NCBI RefSeq assembly: GCF_003268775.1
Contig: NZ_QLSU01000008.1
Location: forward strand, 248,001-312,000
Reading direction: 5' to 3'
Length of the DNA stretch: 64,000 nucleotides
Source: Paraburkholderia unamae
GTDB taxonomy: Bacteria > Pseudomonadota > Gammaproteobacteria > Burkholderiales > Burkholderiaceae
The notes beneath the pieces were generated by a model. It had not been told where the DNA came from and searched no databases. It was given only the letters and a program-made list of their open reading frames with translations. Below are positions 15,353-23,675 of this stretch, piece by piece. Every line of letters begins with the position of its first letter. Position 1 is the first letter of the stretch. Position numbers and translations under genes: made by a program.

Positions 15353-16747
15353 TTAATTGCCTGCGCTCGCCTGTGCACCCTGCACGACGGCGGGGGCCAT
15401 CGCCGGTTCCTGCGGCAGCGCCCATTCGAGCCAGCGGGCGCGATGCAGCACGACAAGCCCGAATGCGACGGCGGCAATGGCGCCGAAGGTGGCGAAACCC
15501 ATCTGGTAGCTGCCCGTGCTTTCCTTGGCGATACCCATGATGACCGGCAGATAGAAGCCGCCAATGCCGCCCGCCGCGCCGATGATGCCCGACATGAGGC
15601 CCGTGCGGCCCTGCCAGCGGCGCGGCACGAGCTGGAACGTCGCGCCGTTGCCCAGGCCGAAGCACACATACGTGAACGCGAGCAGCGCGACACCGGCCGC
15701 GAACGGCGGCATCCACAGCGCGAACGCGAAGTCGCACACGGAAATCGCGGCGAGCAGCAGCACGAGTGCACGCACGCCCGAAATGCGGTCGGCGATCAGG
15801 CCGCCCAGCGGGCGCACCATCGCGCCGGTCAGCGCCAGCAGCGACATCACCACGCCCGCTTCGAGCTTCGGCACCTGGTAGAGCGAAATGAGCAGCGTCG
15901 AGATATACGAGGACATGCCGACGAAGCCGCCGAACGTAATGCTGTACACGAGCATCACGACCCACGTGTCGCCTTGCGTGAGCACGGCGCGATAGTGACG
16001 CGGCAACACGGCGATGGCGAGCAGCGCGCCGAGCACCGGCAGGATCAGCACGCCGGTCTTGCCCGCGCCGAACACGCCGGCATGCACGGCCAGCACGAGC
16101 GCGATGAGGCCGGCGAGCGTGATGAAGAACGAGCGCAATGCCTGCGCCGCGCTACCCGACTTCTGGCCGAGATCGCGTGCCCAGAAGGCCACGGCTGTTG
16201 CGGCGAGCGCGAGCAGCGGCAGCGCCGCACCCGTGGCGCGCGCCCAGCCGAAGTGGGCGGCAAGGCCGGGAAAGAGGAAGCCGTCGAGCACCGCGCCGAT
16301 ATTGCCGGCCGCGGCGAGACCGAGCACGAGTCCCTGCACCTTGGGCGGATAATTGCTGCCCGCCATCGGCAGCGCCACGGCAAAGCTCGCGCCGCCCACG
16401 CCCAGCAGCACGCCGAGCACGAGCAACGTCGTATAGGACGGCGTGCCGGGCATGAGCAGCAGCACGGCGGCGGGAATGGCGGAGAGCGCGATGCCGAGCA
16501 GCGCGACGCGGCGGCCGTCGTAAGCCTGGTACAGGTTGCCGAGCGTCACGCGCAGGATGGCCGCACCGAGCACCGGCACCGCGACGAGCAGGCCCAGTTC
16601 GGCCGGCGTCATCTTGATGTCCTTCTGGATGAACGGCGCGAGCGGGCCGAACATCACCCAGACCGTGAAGCCGGTGTCGAAGTACAGGAAGCACGCTATC
16701 AGCGCGCGCCAGTTACCGCTCTTGAGCGAACTTGCCAGGTCTTTCAC
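15353..16747 (-). CDS. narK: NarK/NasA-type nitrate/nitrite MFS transporter
   Basis: The protein has about 464 residues from the GTG at 16747, which has GGGGAGA at ideal spacing; the TTG at 16774 is rejected. It shows the NNP-family pattern of twelve segments, with FDTGFTVWVMFGPLAPF in segment 1, the conserved-Arg region AAILRVTLGNL, and the glycine-rich nitrate signatures GVGGASFAVALPMAGSNYP and GAAGGIGGFYLPVIMG. It should import nitrate (or exchange nitrate and nitrite) for the NasA/NirBD pathway. It lies 23 bases after the P-box protein gene and shares its leader, so it should respond to nitrate and nitrogen limitation. Confidence 0.93.
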   Translation of the reverse strand: MKDLASSLKSGNWRALIACFLYFDTGFTVWVMFGPLAPFIQKDIKMTPAELGLLVAVPVLGAAILRVTLGNLYQAYDGRRVALLGIALSAIPAAVLLLMPGTPSYTTLLVLGVLLGVGGASFAVALPMAGSNYPPKVQGLVLGLAAAGNIGAVLDGFLFPGLAAHFGWARATGAALPLLALAATAVAFWARDLGQKSGSAAQALRSFFITLAGLIALVLAVHAGVFGAGKTGVLILPVLGALLAIAVLPRHYRAVLTQGDTWVVMLVYSITFGGFVGMSSYISTLLISLYQVPKLEAGVVMSLLALTGAMVRPLGGLIADRISGVRALVLLLAAISVCDFAFALWMPPFAAGVALLAFTYVCFGLGNGATFQLVPRRWQGRTGLMSGIIGAAGGIGGFYLPVIMGIAKESTGSYQMGFATFGAIAAVAFGLVVLHRARWLEWALPQEPAMAPAVVQGAQASAGN

Positions 16748-16770
16748 GAGGTTCTCCCCAGTAATGGATC

Positions 16771-17499
16771 TCAACCCGCAGCGCGGGCATGCATCCGTTG
16801 AATTCGGATTCCGAAATTACGCTCGGGCGCAATGGAATTTGTCTCGCGCTTGCCCACGACGCCTTGCACGAGGCGGTCCATCTCGCCGATCACGTCGGCC
16901 AGCTCGGCCGTGATGACGGCGAACTCGCGGCCGAACTGCCCGGCGCGCGCCGCGGCCACCCGCGCATTGAGCGCGACGATGTTCGCGCGCAGCGAAATGG
17001 TGGCAAGCTCGTCGACAATGCCCGCCTGGCGTTTCGCGGCCGCGGCTTCCACGCCGCGCATTTCGTCCTGATAGGCCTGCGTGAGCACTTGCAGCAGTTC
17101 GAGCAACGGCGTGGCTTCGGCCGTGAGCCGCGCGAGCGCGGCTTCGCGCGCCGCGTCGTCGTGCCGCGAGCGTTCGAGACCATCGAGCGCGTGCGCGGCG
17201 AGCTTCATGAAGGCGCGAATGCGTTCGTCGGCCTTGCGCGCGCCGAAATACAGCTCGCGCAGCGCGGGCGAGAACACACCGGGAAAGTGGTCGTCGCCTT
17301 CCACGATGCGTGCGTGCGAGGCCGCGAACGTCGCGAGGCATTCGCGTGCGATGGCAATCGCAGCAACGGCGGCGGGGTCGCCGCGCGAGCCGAGCAACGC
17401 GTGCAGGACAATGCGCTGCGAGAGCATGCGCTGGCGCCCGGCCAGATTGATGAGCTCGCCGACGATTTCCCCAGAGACGCTGTGTGTCGTTTCCCGCAT
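16771..17499 (-). CDS. Soluble P-box (NarX/PilJ-N-like) protein with a methyl-accepting-type C-terminal helix
   Basis: The protein has 242 residues from ATG 17499 (ATG 17505 is equally possible). Residues 17-29, INLAGRQRMLSQR, match the P-box of the NarX/NarQ/PilJ N-terminal family (PF13675), where the Arg before Met (here R24) contacts nitrate. The middle is helical. Residues 168-203 (ISLRANIVALNARVAAARAG and REFAVITAELADV) resemble the signalling tip of methyl-accepting proteins. There is no signal peptide or membrane helix, so unlike NarX it is cytoplasmic. It is the first gene after a nitrate leader and precedes narK. I infer a cytoplasmic nitrate or nitrite sensor, possibly acting on the unseen ANTAR antiterminator. 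Confidence 0.82.
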   Translation of the reverse strand: MRETTHSVSGEIVGELINLAGRQRMLSQRIVLHALLGSRGDPAAVAAIAIARECLATFAASHARIVEGDDHFPGVFSPALRELYFGARKADERIRAFMKLAAHALDGLERSRHDDAAREAALARLTAEATPLLELLQVLTQAYQDEMRGVEAAAAKRQAGIVDELATISLRANIVALNARVAAARAGQFGREFAVITAELADVIGEMDRLVQGVVGKRETNSIAPERNFGIRIQRMHARAAG

Positions 17500-17564
17500 G
17501 ATCATCTTTAGTAGTGCAAATGGACCTGTCAGTGACTCGCCTGGCTCGATGGGTCTCACAGGGC

Positions 17565-17631
17565 AAAAAAAAACGTCCCGAAGCGCACCCGCCAGGCACG
17601 CTTGTGCCGTGGGGTGTTGCTTCGGGACGCC
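17565..17631 (-). terminator. Intrinsic terminator inside the P-box/narK leader
   Basis: On the minus strand CGTCCCGAAGC pairs with GCTTCGGGACG over 11 bp, followed by nine T residues. The long loop contains an inner GGCAC/GTGCC hairpin. It ends about 66 bases before the P-box gene start. Its 5' arm overlaps the 3' half of hairpin P2 (17640-17623). Confidence 0.85.
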
Positions 17632-17703
17632 GTTGCCCCGCCTGACCTGATCGTTCCCGCACGCCGCGGGACATTGCAATTCGTTGGAGCCGTCATTGGC
17701 CCC
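17623..17703 (-). promoter_or_regulatory. ANTAR-type dual-hairpin leader RNA of the P-box/narK operon
   Basis: P1 (17703-17686) has a 6-bp stem GGGGCC/GGCTCC with one G-U pair, closing hexaloop AATGAC. P2 (17640-17623) has CGGGGC/GTCCCG closing AACGGC, the same loop as P2 of nirB. Both loops have A1 and G4. A separate stem (TCCCGC/GCGGGA) lies between them and does not fit the loop rule. P2 and the terminator cannot form together. Confidence 0.77.
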
Positions 17704-17713
17704 GCAGCTTAAT

Positions 17714-17731
17714 AAGCAATAGGCATGCCAT
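17714..17731 (-). promoter_or_regulatory. Sigma-54 promoter of the P-box/narK operon
   Basis: On the minus strand ATGGCATG-CCTA-TTGCTT has GG and GC 10 bases apart and is the best RpoN match in the window. The predicted start near 17704 is the first base of hairpin P1. Upstream I find only imperfect GCAC-N7-GTGC dyads, so the activator site is not settled. Confidence 0.82.
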
Positions 17732-18003
17732 CTCGTGGCCTGGGTCACGCACGACGCCGCGAAGCCCCGCTGGCGCGGGTTTGCACAAAGCGGCCCCGTT
17801 TAAGCAGCCGCGCCGCCACCGCCGCGCACGCGAGCGGCGCGCCACCATTCATGTGCCTGCGGTGTTTGCTGCTGGTGCACTGCAACGTAGCCTCGCACCA
17901 ACGCCGGGCGTGTGCGCGCTAAGATGAAAGCGTCGACTGGAAGCCGCGCCTCGCGCGCGAGTTTGCGTGGTCGCGCACGCGGCGTCGGCTCGGGAGGTGC
18001 ATC

Positions 18004-18369
18004 ATGAAACCAACCGATATCGCCCTCGTGGGCGCATGCGTGGCCGTCGCCATCGGCGGTCTGCTGGTCTCGTCCGCGGTGGCCGGCGCGAATGAAGCGT
18101 CGATCGCCATTGTCTCGGGCACGTATGGCGGCAATTGCGGCGCACCGCGCGGCAACGCCACGCACGACCTCGCGCAACACTGCGACGGTCTGCGCACATG
18201 CAGCTATCCGCTCTCGGTCATCGCCGCGCAATCGGGCGGGTGTCGCAACGACTATCTCGCCGAGTGGCGCTGTGGCAGCCACGATTTTCACAATGCAGCG
18301 CTTAGCGCCGGCAGTACCGGCGACCACCTCGTATTGAGTTGCGAGCCGTCGAGCGGACCCGGCCATTGA
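18004..18369 (+). CDS. Secreted SUEL/galactose-lectin-like domain protein
   Basis: The 121-residue protein starts after a strong GGGAGGTG ribosome site. Residues 1-28 form a signal peptide ending near AVAGA. The mature part contains GTYGGNCGAPRGNATHDL, HCDGLRTCSYPL, GGCRNDYLAEWRC and a late LSC, that is six or more cysteines in the spacing of the SUEL/rhamnose-binding lectin fold. It is probably exported to the periplasm or outside and held by disulfides, and it may bind a sugar. It is a single gene with its own downstream terminator; the sugar ligand and role are unknown. Confidence 0.72.
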   Translation: MKPTDIALVGACVAVAIGGLLVSSAVAGANEASIAIVSGTYGGNCGAPRGNATHDLAQHCDGLRTCSYPLSVIAAQSGGCRNDYLAEWRCGSHDFHNAALSAGSTGDHLVLSCEPSSGPGH

Positions 18370-18751
18370 ACCAGCAAGCGTGAGCGTCGAATAAAAATCA
18401 TTCGCGCGGCCGCGTCTTAAGCAGCCAATTAGCGCGATTGCTCGCTGTGCAAATGCGGGCGGCACGTTTATTGCCGCTTTTTCCCGCTTGATCTAGACTC
18501 AGATCAGCGTGCGTATAGCGGTGCCTGAAGAGATGCAACAAGGTGATTGCGAACATCATGGGGTCGTGTTCGCAAGAGGGATGGAGCCTGCGGAAACAAC
18601 GCATGTCGGCGGACAGTTTCTCGTACTACCTGGGTTCTGGCGACGGCGTCGCCAGATGGCGAGAGAAGCCACGGATGGCTCGACACGAGCACCGCGGCGT
18701 GCCTGGTTTGCCGTCGGGGATCCCTCGCGGCAACCTGCGAGGAGACCAACA
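18370..18751. other. Intergenic region between the lectin-like gene and the efflux operon
   Basis: Apart from the terminator at 18459-18482, nothing here is convincing. Frames that cross it are extensions of the downstream genes and show Arg/Ala/Ser-rich composition typical of non-coding GC-rich DNA. The promoter of the AI-2E gene should lie in about 18490-18730, but I cannot name its hexamers. Confidence 0.5.
18459..18482 (+). terminator. Intrinsic terminator after the lectin-like gene
   Basis: GCGGCA pairs with TGCCGC around a 7-base loop (CGTTTAT) and is followed by five T residues. It lies about 90 bases after the stop codon at 18369. Confidence 0.72.
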
Positions 18752-19858
18752 ATGCTGCTGCCCACGAGTCAAACGCCAAAGGCGCAATCGCGGGACTTGC
18801 TCGATGTCCTGATTCGCGCCGCGCTCATTGCCGTGCTGGCAATGTTCTGTTTCCGCATCTTCGCGCCGTTCCTCGACCTCATGGTCTGGGCCGTGATCCT
18901 CGCAGTCACGCTCTATCCACTGCAAGTCCGCTTGCGGCGCACCTTCGGCAACAAGGACGGCCTGATCTCCACGCTCATCATTCTCGTAGCGTTCGGCGTG
19001 ATTCTCGCGCCCACCTACCTGCTCGGCGTGGCCGTGGCCGATTCGATCGAACATGCGATGAGCGTCGCGAAGAGCGGCACCTTCCACATTCCGCCGCCCG
19101 CCGATTCGATAACCGGCTGGCCGGTCATCGGGCAGCGCGTGTACGACTTCTGGTTGCAGGCCTCGACCGATCTCACCGGGCTGGTGCAGCGGTTCGCGCC
19201 GCAACTGAAGGCCGCCGGGCTCGGGCTGCTCGGCACCGTCACCGGTCTGGGCGCGGCGCTGCTGGTGTTCTTCGTTTCGCTCATCGTGGCCGGCATTCTC
19301 ATGGCATACGGCGAGAAAGGCCACGGCAGCGCGGTGCAAATCGCCTCTCGCATCTCGGGTCCGGAAAACGGCGCGCAGATCGCCGAGCTTTGCACGTCCA
19401 CCATTCGCGCCGTGGCGCAGGGCGTGGTCGGCATCGCCTTTATCCAGATGCTGCTGATCGGCATCGGGTTCATCGTGATGGGCATACCGGGCGCGGGGCT
19501 GCTCGCGCTCGCGGTGCTGCTGATCGGCATCATGCAGTTGCCCGCCACGCTCATCACCGTGCCCGTCATCATCTTCGTGATCATGACGCAAGGCGTGAGC
19601 ACCGCCACCATCGTGTTCTCGGTCTACGAGTTCGTGGCCGGGCTCGCCGACAACGTGCTCAAGCCCATGCTGCTCGGCCGCGGCGTCGCGGTGCCCATGC
19701 CCGTGGTGCTGATCGGCGCGCTGGGCGGCATGGTCACGGGCGGCGTGATCGGCCTCTTCATCGGCCCGGTGATGCTGGCCGTCGGCTATCAGTTGTTCTG
19801 GCGCTGGGTGCGGGACCAGCCTCAAGCGGAACGCGCACGGGAAGAGCAAAAGGCTTGA
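18752..19858 (+). CDS. AI-2E family permease (YdiK/PerM type)
   Basis: The 368-residue protein starts at ATG 18752 with GAGGAGA just upstream; longer frames upstream show no similarity. It has about eight hydrophobic segments with family motifs in the N-terminus (FAPFLDLMVWAVILAVTLYP), the middle (IRAVAQGVVGIAFIQMLLIG) and the conserved C-terminal region (YEFVAGLADNVLKPMLLGRG, IGALGGMVTGGVIGLFIGPV). Members of PF01594 are inner-membrane exporters of small molecules, and most are not proven to carry AI-2. The outer-membrane efflux gene starts 17 bases later, so it probably belongs to the same operon as the tripartite pump. Confidence 0.9.
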   Translation: MLLPTSQTPKAQSRDLLDVLIRAALIAVLAMFCFRIFAPFLDLMVWAVILAVTLYPLQVRLRRTFGNKDGLISTLIILVAFGVILAPTYLLGVAVADSIEHAMSVAKSGTFHIPPPADSITGWPVIGQRVYDFWLQASTDLTGLVQRFAPQLKAAGLGLLGTVTGLGAALLVFFVSLIVAGILMAYGEKGHGSAVQIASRISGPENGAQIAELCTSTIRAVAQGVVGIAFIQMLLIGIGFIVMGIPGAGLLALAVLLIGIMQLPATLITVPVIIFVIMTQGVSTATIVFSVYEFVAGLADNVLKPMLLGRGVAVPMPVVLIGALGGMVTGGVIGLFIGPVMLAVGYQLFWRWVRDQPQAERAREEQKA

Positions 19859-19875
19859 AGCGGAGGAACCACCCT

Positions 19876-21447
19876 GTGTTCCTCCGCCAGCACCCTTACT
19901 GGCTGCCGCTTGGCGCCTGCTGCCTGAGCGCGTGCATGCGCGTGGGGCCCGACTTCCAGCCGCAGCATGAAAGCTGGAGCGAGCACTGGACCAGCGCGTC
20001 GATCGAGCAGGTCACGACGCCCGGGGCGCAACCCGACGTGCGGCAATGGTGGCAAATTTTCAGCGATGAAAACCTCGACCAGTTGATGGCCGCCGCCGAC
20101 GCAAACAACGGCGATCTGAAGATCGCGGGACTGCGGGTTATCGAGGCGCGCGCGCAACTCGGCATCGCGCTCGCGGGCCGCTACCCGCAGGTGCAGCAGG
20201 CCAACGCCGATGTGCTCTACTCGGCGCGCAAGCGCTCCGATGGTTTCAACACGCGTTCGGGCGCGTACTTCCAGTACGGCCTCGGCATGAGCGTTGGCTG
20301 GGAGCTCGACTTCTGGGGACGCTTCGCGCGCGCGATCGAGTCGGCCGACGCATCGTTCTTCGCCGCGCAAGCCAACCGGGAAGACGCGCTGGTGCTCGTG
20401 CACGCGCAGGTTGCCGATACCTATTACACGTTGCGCACGACCGAGGCGCGCCTTGGCATCGCGCGCGAGAACGCGCAACTGCAAAAGCGCAGCTACGAGA
20501 TCACGCAAAAACTCTTCAAGAGCGGCGAGACCGACGAGCTCGACCTCCAGCAGGCGAAAACGCAGTATCTCGGCACGCTGAGCAGCATCCCCGTATTCGA
20601 AAGCCAGATCGCGCTGGCGCGCCACGCGCTTTGCATTCTGCTCGGCCGCCCGCCCGGCCCGCTGCCCGAACTCGACGCGCAGCCCGGCAAGACGGCCGTG
20701 GTGCCGCTCATAAAGCGCGCCGTGCTCGACGACGTGCCGGCCGATCTGCTGCTGCGGCGCCCCGACGTGCGCGCGGCCGAACAGCAGATGGCCGCGCAGT
20801 CCCCGCTCATCGGCGTGGCGAAGGCGGACCTGTACCCCTCCATTTCGCTGGTGGGCTCGCTCGTGTGGAGCGCCAGTTCGCTCGCCGGCTCGCCCAACAC
20901 GCTTGCCGTGATGGCCGGCCCGAGCATCACATGGAACCTGTTCGATCACGGCAAGATCACGAACAACGTGCGCGTGCAGGACGCGCGCTTGCAGCAGGCA
21001 ATCGTCGCCTACCAGGAAACCGTGCGCGAGGCGGCGCGCGAAGCCGACGACGCCGCCACGGCGCTGATCGCGGCGCTCCAGCGCGACACCATCCTGCACG
21101 ACGCGGAGGGCGCGGCGCGGCGCTCGCTCACGCTCGCCAACACGATCTACCGCGAAGGCTATTCGGATTTTCAGCGCGTGCTCGATGCGCAACGCGCGCT
21201 CTCCGCGCAGCAGGACGCCTACGTCGTCAATCGCGGCAACGCCGTGAGCAGCCTCATTGCGCTTTATAAAGCCGTGGGCGGCGGCTGGTATTCGGAGGCG
21301 CCGCTCGTCGACCCCGCCATGCGCGCGCAGATGCAGCATCGCACCGACTGGGGCGACCTGCTCGACGAACCCACTGCGGACCCGGTCACCCCAGTCGCCC
21401 ATACACAGCCTGAGCAGCAAACCCAGCCAGAAGGGCCCACACGATGA
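19876..21447 (+). CDS. RND/EmrAB-type outer-membrane efflux lipoprotein (NodT/OprM family)
   Basis: The protein has 523 residues from GTG 19876, with GGAGG nine bases upstream. A short signal ends in the lipobox LSAC (Cys20), followed by RVGPDFQPQ, typical of NodT/OprM lipoproteins. Two OEP repeats follow, including VGWELDFWGRFARAIESA, the periplasmic coiled coil, and RRPDVRAAEQQMAAQSPLIG. It forms the trimeric outer-membrane duct of an efflux system. The stop codon overlaps the start of the HlyD-type gene (ATGA), so the two are translationally coupled. Confidence 0.92.
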   Translation: MFLRQHPYWLPLGACCLSACMRVGPDFQPQHESWSEHWTSASIEQVTTPGAQPDVRQWWQIFSDENLDQLMAAADANNGDLKIAGLRVIEARAQLGIALAGRYPQVQQANADVLYSARKRSDGFNTRSGAYFQYGLGMSVGWELDFWGRFARAIESADASFFAAQANREDALVLVHAQVADTYYTLRTTEARLGIARENAQLQKRSYEITQKLFKSGETDELDLQQAKTQYLGTLSSIPVFESQIALARHALCILLGRPPGPLPELDAQPGKTAVVPLIKRAVLDDVPADLLLRRPDVRAAEQQMAAQSPLIGVAKADLYPSISLVGSLVWSASSLAGSPNTLAVMAGPSITWNLFDHGKITNNVRVQDARLQQAIVAYQETVREAAREADDAATALIAALQRDTILHDAEGAARRSLTLANTIYREGYSDFQRVLDAQRALSAQQDAYVVNRGNAVSSLIALYKAVGGGWYSEAPLVDPAMRAQMQHRTDWGDLLDEPTADPVTPVAHTQPEQQTQPEGPTR

Positions 21448-22577
21448 GCGAATCGACCGGACCCGCCTCCGCCGCGCCACCGCCTGCGACGCCAACGCCG
21501 CCCGCGTCCGACCCATCGGGCCGCGCGCTCAAGTGGGTGGTGGGCCTGATCGCCGTGAGCCTGATCTGGTATCTGCTCGCCGATCGCTTCACGCCCTATA
21601 CGCAGCAGGCGCGCGTTCAGGCCTACGTCGTGCCCGTGGCCGCCGAAGTCTCGGGTCGCGTGACGCGCGTGCTCGTGCACAACAATCAGGATGTCAAAGC
21701 GGGCGACGTGCTGTTCGAGGTCGACAACGAGCAATACCGCATTGCCGCCGACCGCGCGCGCGCCGATCTCGAATCCACGCGCCGCCAGATCGGGGCGAGC
21801 ACGGCCGGCATCGATTCCGCGCAGGCCTCCTTGCGCGCGGCGCTCGCCAACGAGGTCAAGGCGCGCCAGGACAGCGATCGGCTCGAACGGCTCTATCGCG
21901 AGGACGAGGGCACCGTCTCGCTGCGGCGTCTCGAAGTGGCACGCGCCACGCACGAGCAGGCCCAAAGCCAGGTGGAAGCCGCCCGCGCCGAAGTGGAGCG
22001 CGCGCGCGAGCAGCAAGGCGGCGACGAAGCCGAGAACGCGCAGTTGCGCAGCGCGGCGGCCGCACTGGAGAAGGCCCGGCTCGACTTCGCCAATACGCGC
22101 ATCCGGGCGCGCTCGGCGGGCGTCATCACCGACCTGCGCACCGAGGTCGGCCAGTTCGCGGCGGCGGGCAATCCGGTCATGACGCTGATTGCGATTCATG
22201 ACGTCTGGATCAGCGCGGACATGACCGAAAACAATCTGGGCCATTTGCAGCCGGGCACGCCCGTGGCCATCGCGCTCGACGCGCTGCCCGGCGAAGTGTT
22301 CGAAGGGCGCGTGCGCAGCATCGGCTATGGCGTGAGCGTGGGCCAGAGCACCCCGCCGGGCACCCTGCCCACGGTTCAGAACAGCCGCGACTGGCTGCGC
22401 CCGGCGCAGCGCTTTCCCGTGATCGTCGAGTTCGCCCCGGACGAGCGCGCGCGGCTGCGCAACATGCGCGTGGGCGGCCAGGCCGAGGTGATGGCCTTTC
22501 CCAGTCAGGGCAACCCGCTCAATCCGCTCGGACGCGTGTTCCTGCGCGCGATGAGCTGGATCTCCTTCCTCTACTGA
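21444..22577 (+). CDS. HlyD/EmrA-type membrane-fusion (periplasmic adaptor) protein
   Basis: The 377-residue protein has a Pro/Ala-rich cytoplasmic start, one transmembrane helix (residues 29-45), a biotinyl-lipoyl half motif (VAAEVSGRVTRVLVHNNQ), a long coiled-coil hairpin of about 120 residues, and a beta-barrel domain (VGQFAAAGNPVMTLIAI, VWISADMTENNLGHLQPG). It should bridge the inner-membrane component to the OprM-like duct. It overlaps the upstream gene by four bases and is followed after nine bases by a DUF2955 membrane protein, the usual partner of this AaeA/YibH-like adaptor group. Confidence 0.92.
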   Translation: MSESTGPASAAPPPATPTPPASDPSGRALKWVVGLIAVSLIWYLLADRFTPYTQQARVQAYVVPVAAEVSGRVTRVLVHNNQDVKAGDVLFEVDNEQYRIAADRARADLESTRRQIGASTAGIDSAQASLRAALANEVKARQDSDRLERLYREDEGTVSLRRLEVARATHEQAQSQVEAARAEVERAREQQGGDEAENAQLRSAAAALEKARLDFANTRIRARSAGVITDLRTEVGQFAAAGNPVMTLIAIHDVWISADMTENNLGHLQPGTPVAIALDALPGEVFEGRVRSIGYGVSVGQSTPPGTLPTVQNSRDWLRPAQRFPVIVEFAPDERARLRNMRVGGQAEVMAFPSQGNPLNPLGRVFLRAMSWISFLY

Positions 22578-22586
22578 ACGGCGCCC

Positions 22587-23627
22587 ATGCCAACGAGCCT
22601 CTCGCGTCCCGGCCAGCGTGCGCTGCGCGTCGCCACCGGCACGGCGCTCGCGCTCGCCGTCAGCTTCGCGCTCGATCTGCCGATCCCCGTGATCGCGCCC
22701 GTGTTCACCGTCTTTCTGCTGGCCACCCAAACCCGGCCGCTTTCGCTCAAGGCGGCGCTCGCGCTGGCCGTCGTCACGGCGGCCACCACGGGCAGCGGCC
22801 TGCTGCTCGTTCCCCTGCTCCGCTACTACCCCTTTGCGGGCGTGCTGCTGGTGGGCCTCGGCCTCTTCCTCGCCTTTCGCCACGGGCTGCGCGGCGGCAA
22901 CAACCTCGTGGCGACGTTCCTCGCGGCAGGCCTCACGATGATTTCGGCGGCAGGCGTGGCCGACCTGCAACTGGCCGCGACCGTGGTGGGCGCACTGGTG
23001 AAAGGCTTGCTGCTCGCGGTGCTCGTTTGCACGGCGAGCCACGCCTTGTTTCCCGAGCCCGCGGGCGCGCCCTCGCCGCCCGCCGCGCGCGCCATGTCGC
23101 GCGACGAGGCGGCGCGCGTGGCATTGCAGGCCGCGCTCGTGGTCATGCCCGCCTGGCTGCTCGCGATGAGCGACCCCGCCAGCTATATGCCGATCATCAT
23201 GAAGTCCGTGAGCCTCGGCCGCCAAAGCTGCACGACCTCGGCGCGCGGCGCGGTGCGCGAACTGCTCGGCTCCACTGCGCTCGGCGGGCTCCTCGCCATC
23301 GCGTTCTGGTTTGCGCTCAAGCTCTTCGTCAATGTGTGGATGTTCTATCTGTGGATGCTGCTGTTCGGCCTGCTGGCCGGGCGCAAGCTCTATCGCCTGA
23401 GCCCCACGCGCTATTCGCCCGGCTTCTGGCTGAACAGCCTCGTGACGATGATCATTCTGCTTGGCCAGTCCGTGCAGGACAGCGTGGCGGGCAAGGACGT
23501 CTATCAGGCATTTGCGGTGCGCATGGGCCTCTTTTTCGCCGTTACGATCTATGCCTCGCTCATGCTTCAGATCTTCGAGCGGCGTGCCCCACGCGGCAAA
23601 GCGGCTCCCGAAAGGAACACGTTATGA
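22587..23627 (+). CDS. DUF2955/FUSC-like inner-membrane efflux protein
   Basis: The 346-residue protein has two blocks of hydrophobic helices separated by a cytoplasmic segment, as in AaeB/FUSC-type aromatic-acid exporters. The start RALRVATGTALALAVSFAL and the segment IPVIAPVFTVFLLATQ are typical of DUF2955. With the adaptor and the lipoprotein duct it completes a tripartite export system, probably for weak organic acids or other small aromatics. The substrate is inferred from relatives only. It is the fourth gene of the operon starting at 18752. Confidence 0.85.
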   Translation: MPTSLSRPGQRALRVATGTALALAVSFALDLPIPVIAPVFTVFLLATQTRPLSLKAALALAVVTAATTGSGLLLVPLLRYYPFAGVLLVGLGLFLAFRHGLRGGNNLVATFLAAGLTMISAAGVADLQLAATVVGALVKGLLLAVLVCTASHALFPEPAGAPSPPAARAMSRDEAARVALQAALVVMPAWLLAMSDPASYMPIIMKSVSLGRQSCTTSARGAVRELLGSTALGGLLAIAFWFALKLFVNVWMFYLWMLLFGLLAGRKLYRLSPTRYSPGFWLNSLVTMIILLGQSVQDSVAGKDVYQAFAVRMGLFFAVTIYASLMLQIFERRAPRGKAAPERNTL

Positions 23628-23675
23628 AAAACGTGCACGAAGCTTCACGCCATGCGCACCATCGGAACTAGCGGC

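Noticed and set aside
15311..16801. 496-residue plus-strand frame opposite narK
   Set aside because: Its composition is His/Arg/Gln-rich and no family is visible, while the minus strand encodes a clear nitrate transporter.
17641..17680. Stem TCCCGC/GCGGGA between P1 and P2 of the P-box/narK leader as a third ANTAR hairpin
   Set aside because: Its loop is five bases (GGCGT) and lacks the A1/G4 pattern; the true P1 is at 17686-17703.
23624..23671. 15-residue frame starting in an ATGA overlap with the DUF2955 stop codon, with AAAGGA upstream
   Set aside because: The ribosome site is good, but the peptide (His/Ala-rich) is too short to judge, and it may only couple translation to the outer-membrane protein gene.
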